Shown here: piece after piece, positions 56,950 to 64,000 of the stretch | How the letters are laid out: each line of letters opens with the position of its first letter | Position numbering within the stretch: the first letter of the stretch is position 1 | Translations under genes and position numbers: made by a program | The notes under the pieces: model-generated | The model's input: only the letters and a program-made list of their open reading frames with translations | The model's database searches: none | Told to the model about the DNA's origin: nothing | Assembly: GCF_026191725.2 (NCBI RefSeq) | Contig: NZ_CP120863.1 | Span: 4,010,001-4,074,000, forward strand | DNA length: 64,000 nucleotides | Reading direction: 5' to 3' | Origin: Roseibium porphyridii | GTDB lineage: Bacteria > Pseudomonadota > Alphaproteobacteria > Rhizobiales > Stappiaceae

Positions 56950-57437
56950 GAGGACAGTCCCATTTTGCTTGCGAGTGCGCGGCGGGCACGGCAAAGCCTG
57001 CTCATGATTGTTCCCATAGGCACTTCGAGTATTTCTGCGACTTCCGCATAGCTCAGCCCTTCGACGCTCACCAACAGGAGAACTTCCCGCTGACCATCGG
57101 GAAGTTGCTCGACTGCTGCCATGACGCTGGAAACCATCAGGCGTGCATCACCCTGATGACATACGTTGTCTGCAATTTCGGGAGCATCGTCATATTCCAG
57201 CTCGTGGCCCCGAACCTTGTTTTTTCGAAGGATGTCGATCCATGCGTTTCGCAAAATACGAAATAACCACGCTTCAATCTTGCTTGCGGGATCAAAACTG
57301 GATCTCGCCTTCAACGCACGTTCGACAGTTGACTGAACGAGATCGTCAGCTTGGTCTCCGGATCGACACAGTGACAGAGCATACCGTCTCAAATTCGGCA
57401 GTTTCTCAATCAATAATCCACAAAACGGGTCAGTCAT
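56943..57437 (-). CDS. ECF-type RNA polymerase sigma factor
   Basis: A 164-residue sigma-70 family protein with only regions 2 and 4. Region 2: RRYALSLCRSGDQADDLVQSTVERAL and WLFRILRNAWIDILRKNKV, which binds the -10 and core enzyme. Region 4: LPDGQREVLLLVSVEGLSYAE, VAEILEVPMGTIMSRLCRARRAL, the -35-binding helix-turn-helix. It is paired with a membrane anti-sigma gene. GGAAT-CGTW sites in front of it and its neighbours suggest it controls the whole block and itself. It is not the general stress sigma EcfG, as PhyR and NepR are absent here. Confidence 0.93.
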   Translation of the reverse strand: MTDPFCGLLIEKLPNLRRYALSLCRSGDQADDLVQSTVERALKARSSFDPASKIEAWLFRILRNAWIDILRKNKVRGHELEYDDAPEIADNVCHQGDARLMVSSVMAAVEQLPDGQREVLLLVSVEGLSYAEVAEILEVPMGTIMSRLCRARRALASKMGLSSE

Positions 57438-57466
57438 GCATGTACCATTTTAAAAGCCTGAGGAGC

Positions 57467-57491
57467 GGAATATTCGAGCCGTTTTCACGTT
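57467..57491 (+). promoter_or_regulatory. Candidate ECF promoter of the subtilase gene
   Basis: GGAAT (57467-57471), 16 bases, CGTT (57488-57491) on the plus strand, 65 bp before the subtilase ATG. The -35 word GCGGAATA is shared exactly with the divergent sigma-gene promoter 50 bp away. Form and spacing resemble ECF promoters such as the GGAAC-N16/17-CGTT type. Confidence 0.62.
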
Positions 57492-57502
57492 CTTCCTATG
57501 AG

Positions 57503-57528
57503 TACGAAACAAGCGGGCGGTTTATTCC
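57503..57528 (-). promoter_or_regulatory. Candidate autoregulated ECF promoter of the sigma gene
   Basis: On the minus strand GGAAT, 17 bases, CGTA, within GCGGAATA, about 66 bp upstream of the sigma factor start codon. With the divergent subtilase promoter it forms a two-way control region of 118 bp. Confidence 0.58.
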
Positions 57529-57555
57529 GCAACCGATGCATGAAAAGGTGACGTT

Positions 57556-59007
57556 ATGAAGAAGCTGTTTTTTGCGTTCGTCGCAATGCCATTTTTCCTC
57601 CCCCTTACCGACGCCTTCAGACAGGAAAGCGCGTCGTATCTGTTCTTAACTTCAGCCTACGCTGACGACGATGACAGCGATAGCGATAGCGATGGGGGAG
57701 ATAGCGACAGCGATGATAGCGACGATGACGACGACGATGATGACAATGACGACCGGAACGACAGCCAGAACCAACGGAGCGGTCAGAGCAGTCAGGGGAG
57801 CCGAAACAGCGGATCGGCGTCAGGCCTCTCGCCATTGCGTCGGCTTTTTGGCGGCCAGAACAGGCAACGTCAGGAACAGACTTCACCCAGACGGGTAGCT
57901 CCGGCTGCGCCTCTGCCTCAATTTGCCTCTTCGGAAATCATCGTTTTCAACATCTCGCCGCAGGACTTGCAAAATCTCCTGGATGACGGCTTCAGTATCT
58001 TGGAAGAACGCTCGGTTCCGGGCGGCACCGTCCGCTCTCATCGTCTCAGCCCTCCATCCAACACCAGTCTGGAAGACGCGCGTGACGCGGTACGCTCGCT
58101 ACCTTCAGGTGGAAATGCTGATTTCAATCACTTCTACCGCCTGGACCGCGGCGACAACACATGCGTCGGCCAGCATTGCGCTGCCTTTACGTTGATAGAC
58201 TGGCCAGATCAGGTTGCCGACCTCTCGAACAAGTGCGAATCCGGGATCCGTCTTGGCATGGTCGATACTGGCCTAAACGAAAACCACACCACATTCGAGG
58301 GTGCCAAGATCAAGGTATTCCGATTGGCCGACCAGGAGCGGCCCGCCTCCAAGGCCAGTCACGGAACCGCTGTTGCTGCGATTTTGATCGGACAACCTGA
58401 GACGCGCACACCCGGCCTGCTGCCGGATAGCGAATTGATCGCCGTTGATGCATTCTACCGAAGCGGGCGGGATGAAAGGGCCGACGCCTTCACACTTGTC
58501 GATGCGCTTTACAGGCTCGCCGAAGAGCAGGTTTCCGTCATCAATCTCAGCCTGAGCGGACCTGAGAACAGCGTCCTCGCGCTGGCCGTCAATGACATCA
58601 AGGAGAACCGGGGTATCGCTTTGATCTCCGCGGCTGGCAACAATGGCCCAAGCGCCAAACCCGCTTACCCTGCAGCTTTCTCTGAAGTGTTGGCGGTAAC
58701 AGCGGTCGACAAGAACAAACGCATCTATCGACGGGCAAACCGAGGCGACTATGTCGATCTGGCAGCGCCCGGCGTCAATGTATGGTCGGCCGCCTCGGTA
58801 AAGGGAGCAAAGTGGAAAACCGGAACATCATTTGCAGTACCGTTTGTTTCTGCTGCAGCGGCTGTTGCGCGTCAGAACAATCCGGAACTTTCAGTCGATG
58901 ATGTTTTTGAGCTTCTCAAATCAAATGCTGAAGACCTGGGGGAACCCGGCCCCGACCCCGTGTTTGGTTCGGGACTGCTTTCGGTCTCTGCTCTTTGTGG
59001 AAGCTAG
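57556..59007 (+). CDS. Secreted S8 serine protease (subtilase) with Asp-rich N-terminus
   Basis: A 483-residue exported subtilisin-like protease. An N-terminal signal segment (KLFFAFVAMPFFLPLTDAF) is followed by an unusual run of Asp/Ser (residues about 37-69, over 20 Asp), probably Ca2+-binding or a disordered spacer, then a Gln/Ser/Arg linker and a pro-domain-like stretch. The catalytic domain has Asp237 in GMVDTGLNENH, His269 in SHGTAVAA, Asn362 of the oxyanion hole in AAGNNG and Ser425 in GTSFAVP. Two Cys lie in DNTCVGQHC near the domain start. It is divergent from the sigma gene with its own ECF-type promoter. Substrate unknown; proteolysis of an envelope partner is plausible. Confidence 0.92.
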   Translation: MKKLFFAFVAMPFFLPLTDAFRQESASYLFLTSAYADDDDSDSDSDGGDSDSDDSDDDDDDDDNDDRNDSQNQRSGQSSQGSRNSGSASGLSPLRRLFGGQNRQRQEQTSPRRVAPAAPLPQFASSEIIVFNISPQDLQNLLDDGFSILEERSVPGGTVRSHRLSPPSNTSLEDARDAVRSLPSGGNADFNHFYRLDRGDNTCVGQHCAAFTLIDWPDQVADLSNKCESGIRLGMVDTGLNENHTTFEGAKIKVFRLADQERPASKASHGTAVAAILIGQPETRTPGLLPDSELIAVDAFYRSGRDERADAFTLVDALYRLAEEQVSVINLSLSGPENSVLALAVNDIKENRGIALISAAGNNGPSAKPAYPAAFSEVLAVTAVDKNKRIYRRANRGDYVDLAAPGVNVWSAASVKGAKWKTGTSFAVPFVSAAAAVARQNNPELSVDDVFELLKSNAEDLGEPGPDPVFGSGLLSVSALCGS

Positions 59008-59019
59008 GGGCTTTTTTGT

Positions 59020-60555
59020 TCAATCGGTCTTTGGTGCTGAAAGAAACAAGAGTGTCATCCCGGCGTCTTCTGCCAGTTCGCGAACCTTTTTGCCGGTCGC
59101 ATTAGTCCGGCAAATTCCGCTGTCCTGAATGATGAGGACTTTCGGCTGACGCAAGAGTGCGCGCGCAAGCCTGATGTTCAAACGATCCGCCTCAGACAGG
59201 CGAGCCGCAGTCCTGCTGTCCCAATCCGACTGAAGTTCAAATATCTCAAACAGACTTTCAGGCACCTCATCAGAGACACCGGATTTCATGCCAAGTATTG
59301 CGGCCTGTTTAGCGCCCGTTTCTTCCGGAATTCCATTTGCCTGGGAAACCAAGGCAACCGCCCTCCAGATCTCCTTGGCACCCAGAGACGCATAGTCGAT
59401 TTCACCCAGTCGAATGCTGCCGTGTTCTGACGACACCGTCAAACCGGCTAGGCTAAGCGCAAGAAAATGCCTATCCTCCGGGGCCGTCAGCACAATGTCG
59501 TTGCAGGTGGCCGGCTCAATCCGCGCTGAGACAGAAGCACCTGATGGCAACCTCAGGTCTGAGATCACGATCGGAGCATGCCAATCAGCCTTGTTGCCGG
59601 GTGCCTTCGATTGAGGTTTCAAAGCAGTAAGGGCGAAAACCCGTGCCAGCTTTTCACGGGCAACTTTGTTGGCTTCATAATATTCAATGCCAGACGCACC
59701 CGTCTCGAGTTGCGTTGCCAGGAACGAAAACAACATCAGGAACAAAACAATCGTTTCCGCACTGTCCAGTGACGTTACGACAAACAAACCAACCGCGACA
59801 GGAAATGTCGCACGGCTGCAGGCTTTCAGGACACCAGACCATGTTGCGCGTTGAATGAGATAACTGCAAACCTTCTCACTACGCCGTGCAAGTCGTCGCA
59901 TAAGCGGTTCAAGCCGGCCATGAAGCAGCAACGGCAGGCGGTCAGGTAACGCCCGGCCAAGAAGCAAAGCCATTCCACCGCGCTTTTGCCTCGACCGGCG
60001 TATGCTGTGCCTGAGCGGCGGCAATGTCGCCAGAAGGGCAAGGCCCCACATCCCGATGACGGCACAAAGCGGTACCAAAAGCGTCGGTTCTGCCAAAAAT
60101 ATCCATGTGCCCAGTGTCGCAACCGTTGGAACAAGGGCGATCAGTGCCAAAAGCCCTCTGGAAAGCCACAATTTGATTGCCCCGAGGTCGTTGACGAGCC
60201 TGGTCAGAGACAATCCAACACCAGGGGCCTTGCCGTCAAAGGGCAACAAAAGAGCGTGTCGCGCGTAGGCCAGTCGCACTTCGTGCACGTAAGACAACGC
60301 AAATCGTTCAGCGTGCCTGTTTTGAAAAATGAAAAGCCCGAGAGCAGAAAAGGCAGCAAGTGTGAAGACTGCCAGGACGGGTTGCCCGAACAGTTCAGCG
60401 TCCTTTCTGAGCAATGAACTCGCACTGACTGAAAGGACGATTGCACCAACCGCCTGTGCGATTCCGGCAGTTACAAGAGCCACGCACATTACTGTCCGGC
60501 GGGGCTTCCACAATCGTGGAAAGCCCTCGCCGTTGTTCGGTTGAAACTGGCTCAT
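59020..60555 (-). CDS. ABC-exporter-like protein with degenerate ATPase domain
   Basis: A 511-residue protein laid out like a half ABC exporter: six membrane segments in residues 1-290, then an NBD-like domain. The NBD has lost its ATP site. Walker A is absent (VLTAPEDRHFLALSLAGL at the expected place), the signature LSGGQ reads LSEADRLNIRLARALL, Walker B ends VLIIQDSG without the catalytic Glu, and the switch His is missing (LFLSAPKTD at the end). The Q loop is kept (VALVSQANGIPEET). The frame is open throughout, so this is not a decaying pseudogene. Start overlaps the P-loop gene's stop by four bases. It may be a structural or regulatory membrane partner. Confidence 0.8.
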   Translation of the reverse strand: MSQFQPNNGEGFPRLWKPRRTVMCVALVTAGIAQAVGAIVLSVSASSLLRKDAELFGQPVLAVFTLAAFSALGLFIFQNRHAERFALSYVHEVRLAYARHALLLPFDGKAPGVGLSLTRLVNDLGAIKLWLSRGLLALIALVPTVATLGTWIFLAEPTLLVPLCAVIGMWGLALLATLPPLRHSIRRSRQKRGGMALLLGRALPDRLPLLLHGRLEPLMRRLARRSEKVCSYLIQRATWSGVLKACSRATFPVAVGLFVVTSLDSAETIVLFLMLFSFLATQLETGASGIEYYEANKVAREKLARVFALTALKPQSKAPGNKADWHAPIVISDLRLPSGASVSARIEPATCNDIVLTAPEDRHFLALSLAGLTVSSEHGSIRLGEIDYASLGAKEIWRAVALVSQANGIPEETGAKQAAILGMKSGVSDEVPESLFEIFELQSDWDSRTAARLSEADRLNIRLARALLRQPKVLIIQDSGICRTNATGKKVRELAEDAGMTLLFLSAPKTD

Positions 60556-61607
60556 CCGGTTGCCGCGTACCGCGGCGATACCACGGTATCCATGATTTGA
60601 GAGACTTTTTCAGCCTGGTGAAATTCCGGCAGGTCATAGGCCGGCAGACCGAGATTTGCAGCAGCTTCCCGTGCAGCAAGCGGAGACCGCAACAAGGCAC
60701 CGGAAATTGCGAGCACGTTATATCCAAGGTCAGTCAGCTGTTTTGCACCTGCAACCGCGCCCAATGCGTCGCCGGAGGCAAATACAACACCATCGAAGAC
60801 GGACTGGATCAGTTTGCTTTCCGCAATCTGTCTGGTTTCGTCCTGAAACAGGCCATCCGCGATTTCAACGACCGCAAGATCACAATCCGATCTGCTGAGG
60901 GTTCTCAGAAGATTTCGGGTTGAGGCAACGAGGGTGTCTAGCGGAACGCCGAAGGTGGTCGCCATTCCGGCATCCGTGAAATCAAGGACCTCGCTTGCGC
61001 CAGAGTCGCGCATCAGCCAGGGATCCCCGCCTGCTGCGGTTCCTGTGATCTTGAGAGCTCCGACACGATAGCCGTTCAGTGCAAAGCCCCTGACGAGCGC
61101 CGCCGCAGTTGCCGTCTTGCCGGAATTCATCGACGTTCCGAAGACCCCGAGCACGACGGAAGGCATTGGCCCGGCCAATGTGGGCAACGCGTAAGAGTTC
61201 AAGTTCACTGGACGGCCATTTGACTGACAAAGTACGCCGACGGGTTCGATTGCAGTCGGGCCGGAAAGTTTGTTGTGCCAGGAGACAGCCTTTGATGCGA
61301 TGCCACCGGCCGCAACCATATGGCAGGGCTCCAGACTATCTGGAACATAGGATTCGTATTGGTCGGGAGCATATCTATTGCCATAGGCCAGGATAATTTC
61401 GTCGCCGATGTTGAGCTTGGCTTTCCGGCCATTTGGCAACTCGATGCGACCGTGGGAACCGATTTCGGAGACGCGAGCCAGAACGAGGTCGCCGGCTTGC
61501 GGTTTATAGTCAGCGGAAGATACAGCTGCGCAGTCTTGCAGGTCGACGCGGCGCACGGCATATGAGGGCTTTGCTGCCATAATGCGGGCGGGTGAGATAT
61601 TTTCCAT
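60552..61607 (-). CDS. P-loop NTPase of unknown function (DUF1611/BioD-like core)
   Basis: A 351-residue protein in two parts. Residues 1-140 form a beta-rich domain with AGDLVLARVSEIGSHGRIEL and IGDEIILAYGNRYAPDQYES, which I do not recognise. Residues 150-351 are a SIMIBI-like P-loop domain: Walker A GTSMNSGKTATAAAL (157-165), the KITGTAAGGDP and VLDFTDAG blocks, and VVEIADGLFQDET. The glycine-rich loop with SGKT resembles DUF1611 or dethiobiotin-synthase-type proteins. DUF1611 members act in amino-acid N-acylation or as unknown NTPases; no reaction is claimed here. It is translationally coupled to the degenerate ABC protein and preceded by a GGAAT-N16-CGTT promoter. Confidence 0.75.
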   Translation of the reverse strand: MENISPARIMAAKPSYAVRRVDLQDCAAVSSADYKPQAGDLVLARVSEIGSHGRIELPNGRKAKLNIGDEIILAYGNRYAPDQYESYVPDSLEPCHMVAAGGIASKAVSWHNKLSGPTAIEPVGVLCQSNGRPVNLNSYALPTLAGPMPSVVLGVFGTSMNSGKTATAAALVRGFALNGYRVGALKITGTAAGGDPWLMRDSGASEVLDFTDAGMATTFGVPLDTLVASTRNLLRTLSRSDCDLAVVEIADGLFQDETRQIAESKLIQSVFDGVVFASGDALGAVAGAKQLTDLGYNVLAISGALLRSPLAAREAAANLGLPAYDLPEFHQAEKVSQIMDTVVSPRYAATG

Positions 61608-61655
61608 GTCCGTTTCCTCTTCTGGTCAGACCGCTCTGACGCGGTCATTGAGAGA

Positions 61656-61680
61656 AACGGGACAGGACCGGGGTTATTCC
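61656..61680 (-). promoter_or_regulatory. Candidate ECF promoter of the P-loop/ABC-like pair
   Basis: On the minus strand GGAAT (61680-61676), 16 bases, CGTT (61659-61656), 49 bp before the P-loop gene's ATG. It is the fourth site of the same form within 5 kb, in front of the only two block genes not next to the sigma gene. Confidence 0.6.
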
Positions 61681-61844
61681 CTTTGATATCGAGAATTTGA
61701 CATTCCCTCATGTTAAGTGAGCGGGATCTCACCGAACCTGCAACTTTTAACCGTATTCTGGTCAGCATCCCCTTCCAATCGACCGACCGGCTGTTTTAAA
61801 CTGTCGCTCTATATAGATTGGCCACTATGGCTTTGGGCAGGTGA

Positions 61845-63683
61845 ATGCACTCAGTTGATATTGCGATGGCGCTGACCTTTCTGGTGATCGCGTCAACCGT
61901 CTTTCTTTACGCCCTTGAACGTTATCCGATTGAAACAATCGCGCTAGGATCCGTTTCCGCGTTTATCGTTATATTTTCGATTATTCCGGTCACATCGCCG
62001 GAAGGCGATCCGATCACAACGGCGGACTTTCTGGCCGGTTTCGCCAATCCGGCGCTTATCACCGTTATCTGCCTTTTGATCATCGGTCAGGGACTGTTTC
62101 AGACAGACGCGCTGGAAGGCCCTGCAAAAATTATCGTCCAGATGTCGCGGGGCCATTCGGCACGCGCCGCCATTCCAATTCTGATCGTTGTTGCCGTTCT
62201 GAGTGCGTTTTTGAACAACACGCCGGTCGTGGTGATGTTCCTGCCCATTTTGACGGCCGTTGCTGCAACAGTCGGGCAGTCCCCTGCCCGGGTGCTGATG
62301 CCGCTTTCCTTCATTGCCATCCTTGGTGGCATGACGACACTGATCGGGTCCTCGACCAACCTGCTGGTGGCAAATTATGCGGCTCAAACGTCCGATCTGA
62401 AGCTGACCTTCTTCAGCTTCACGCCCATCGGAATGATTGTCGCGGGGACAGGTGCCATCTATGTGCTCTTTGTGATGCCGCATCTCATGCGCGCTCGCAA
62501 AACAATGGCAGAGGAGTTTCAGGCAACGTCGGGCAAGCAGTTCATAGCTCAGATCGAGATCACTCATGGCCATCCGCTGGTTGGGGTCGAATCCGTGTCC
62601 GGCATGTTTCCCAAGCTCAAGGACATGACGGTCCGACTGGTTCAACGTGGTCAAAAACCAATTCTGCCACCCTTTGAAAATGTCGTGCTGACCCCCGGTG
62701 ACACGGTGATTGTTGCAGCGACGCGTGCGGCGCTCGCAAATGCGCTTGCCCGCCGCCAGCCATTGTTGGAGACCGACAGCGAAACCCCGAGCAGTGCCGA
62801 GCGCGAGATCTCGGCGGCTCAGCCCGGGTCGATCAGTTTGTCGGAGGTGGTTGTCGCTCCGGCATCGCGGCTGATGGGCAGAACCTTGCCACAGTCCGGG
62901 TTCTATTCGGAAACCGGCTGCCTGGTGATGGGCATTCAACGGCGCAGCCGCATGCCCCGTATGGCCATGAATGATATCCGTCTGGAAGCCGGCGATGTCC
63001 TTTTGGTCGCCGGAAACGAGGACGAGATCGCGCGACTGCGCGGCAACAGGGATGTGCTGCTGCTCGACTGGTCGACCACCGAGGTGCCAAGGCGGCGCTA
63101 TGCTCCTCGGGCTCTTGCAATTTTTGCAATCGTCGTCGCGCTAGCGGCTACTGGCATCGTTCCCATTGTAACCGCGGCAGTCGCCGGCACGTTTGCCATG
63201 ATCGCCTCAGGCTGCCTGAACATTCGCCAGGCCATGCGTGCCATCGACAGCCGGATCTTCATGCTCGTCGGAGCTTCTCTTGCAGGAGCCGTTGCCCTGG
63301 AAGGCACTGGAGGTGCGGTCGCGATTGCGTCCGGTCTCGTCCAGGTTCTGGAGGGCGCGTCGGCATCTGTCGTGCTGTCGGCCCTGTTTTTCATTGTTAT
63401 GATACTGACGAATTTTCTGTCGAATAATGCTGCGGCTGTCCTTTTTACGCCCATTGCGATCAATCTTGCCGAGCAGATCGGCCAGCCACCTGAAGCCTTT
63501 GTTGTTTGTCTGATCATCGCGGCAAACACCTCGTTTGCAACACCGGTCGGTTATCAGACCAATCTGATCGTCATGGGGCCCGGTCATTATCGTTTTGCTG
63601 ACTTTGTGCGGGCTGGTACGCCACTGGCTATTATTTTATGGTTGACCTTCTCTTTGGTGGCTCCATGGTATTATGGATTGTAA
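61845..63683 (+). CDS. SLC13/DASS-type transporter with two RCK_C domains
   Basis: A 612-residue inner-membrane transporter of the ArsB/SLC13 group with about twelve membrane segments in two halves. Between the halves lie two TrkA-C (RCK_C) domains (GHPLVGVESVSGMFPKLKD and GRTLPQSGFYSETGCLVM), as in the YfbS/SAC1-like sulfate and citrate carriers. The hallmark loops are AFLNNTPVVVMFLP in the first half and LSNNAAAVLFTPIA in the second. ATG 61845 is used; an ATG at 61827 stops after five codons. It lies 45 bp upstream of bpt, same strand. Substrate (sulfate, dicarboxylate) is not readable. Confidence 0.9.
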   Translation: MHSVDIAMALTFLVIASTVFLYALERYPIETIALGSVSAFIVIFSIIPVTSPEGDPITTADFLAGFANPALITVICLLIIGQGLFQTDALEGPAKIIVQMSRGHSARAAIPILIVVAVLSAFLNNTPVVVMFLPILTAVAATVGQSPARVLMPLSFIAILGGMTTLIGSSTNLLVANYAAQTSDLKLTFFSFTPIGMIVAGTGAIYVLFVMPHLMRARKTMAEEFQATSGKQFIAQIEITHGHPLVGVESVSGMFPKLKDMTVRLVQRGQKPILPPFENVVLTPGDTVIVAATRAALANALARRQPLLETDSETPSSAEREISAAQPGSISLSEVVVAPASRLMGRTLPQSGFYSETGCLVMGIQRRSRMPRMAMNDIRLEAGDVLLVAGNEDEIARLRGNRDVLLLDWSTTEVPRRRYAPRALAIFAIVVALAATGIVPIVTAAVAGTFAMIASGCLNIRQAMRAIDSRIFMLVGASLAGAVALEGTGGAVAIASGLVQVLEGASASVVLSALFFIVMILTNFLSNNAAAVLFTPIAINLAEQIGQPPEAFVVCLIIAANTSFATPVGYQTNLIVMGPGHYRFADFVRAGTPLAIILWLTFSLVAPWYYGL

Positions 63684-63728
63684 GACAACAGATCAGGGAC
63701 ATATTTTGAGGCATCGCGGGACAACACG

Positions 63729-64000
63729 GTGACACGGCACCCAACAGATCATCCGCAGTTTTATCTTACAGCACCTGCGCCCTGTCCCTACCTTGAGGGA
63801 AAACAAGAGCGCAAGGTCTTCACCCACCTTGTTGGCCATGGCGCACCGGCTCTCAATGAAGTCCTGACCCAAGGCGGTTTTCGTCGCAGCCAGAATATTG
63901 CCTACAGACCTGCATGTGAGCGCTGTCAGGCCTGTGTCTCCGTGCGCGTCCGCGTTGACGACTTCAAATGGAGCCGCTCTTTCCGAAGGGTTTGGAAATC
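63729..64000 (+). CDS. bpt: Aspartate/glutamate leucyltransferase (N-terminal part)
   Basis: The window ends 90 codons into a gene starting at GTG 63729. The residues [39 protein letters not shown] and [14 protein letters not shown], with the CxxC pair, are the N-terminal domain of Bpt/Ate, which adds leucine from tRNA to N-terminal Asp/Glu of proteins for degradation by ClpSAP. Its usual neighbours are hemB and the RDD gene, now separated from it by the inserted block. The 3' part lies outside the window. Confidence 0.93.
   Translation, partial: MTRHPTDHPQFYLTAPAPCPYLEGKQERKVFTHLVGHGAPALNEVLTQGGFRRSQNIAYRPACERCQACVSVRVRVDDFKWSRSFRRVWK

Overview
The window looks like a chromosomal segment of a marine alphaproteobacterium of the Hyphomicrobiales, most like the Stappiaceae (Roseibium/Labrenzia). 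This rests on conserved gene order (plsX-fabH-ihfA-merR; glyA-nrdR-ribD-ribE-ribH-nusB-thiL; a MarR regulator beside an L,D-transpeptidase; hemB near an RDD protein and bpt), on the abundance of ABC transport operons, and on the moderately high GC. No species can be named from sequence alone.

Layout. 1-4350: end of an exopolysaccharide operon (export protein tail, GT4 glycosyltransferase, polyprenyl-phosphate glycosyltransferase, Wzy/O-antigen-ligase type polymerase). 4440-7740: tRNA-Pro(GGG) followed by a small AT-richer island with a divergent adenosine deaminase-like gene and a HAM1-like/SIR2-like gene pair. This is the gene set of the Kongming anti-phage system (KomA, KomB, KomC). 7741-15151: a LacI-controlled operon with a PotABCD-type ABC importer, a nucleoside hydrolase and an adenine deaminase, probably for purine uptake and salvage. 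15152-17911: sparse region with a small lipoprotein, an aldo/keto reductase and a universal stress protein. 18078-26206: a sugar operon (L-fucose isomerase-like protein, FGGY kinase, RbsABC-type importer) with a divergent SGNH hydrolase and a ROK-like regulator. 26318-31748: ArsR/AHSA1 pair, cytochrome P450, secreted GDPD phosphodiesterase and an unrecognised protein.

31785-49104 is mostly core genome: MerR, ihfA, fabH, plsX, YceD, a ubiquinol-cytochrome c chaperone, bamE, the H+-pyrophosphatase hppA, an MFS transporter, the riboflavin/nusB/thiL block, nrdR, glyA, and an L,D-transpeptidase with its LdtR-like MarR regulator. 49258-52936 is a valine-degradation operon (isobutyryl-CoA dehydrogenase, 3-hydroxyisobutyryl-CoA hydrolase, a small membrane protein, mmsB). 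53170-56131 is hemB, threonine ammonia-lyase and an RDD protein. 63729-64000 is the start of bpt.

Between the RDD gene and bpt lies a second accessory block (56152-61607): ECF sigma factor, membrane anti-sigma factor, secreted subtilase with an Asp-rich N-terminus, a polytopic ABC-exporter-like protein with a ruined ATPase domain, and a P-loop protein of unknown function. Four GGAAT-N16/17-CGTW elements sit in front of the sigma gene, the anti-sigma gene, the subtilase gene and the P-loop/ABC pair, so the block reads as one self-contained ECF regulon. I do not recognise it as a described system. The Kongming-like island and this ECF-subtilase block are the two most interesting parts of the window.
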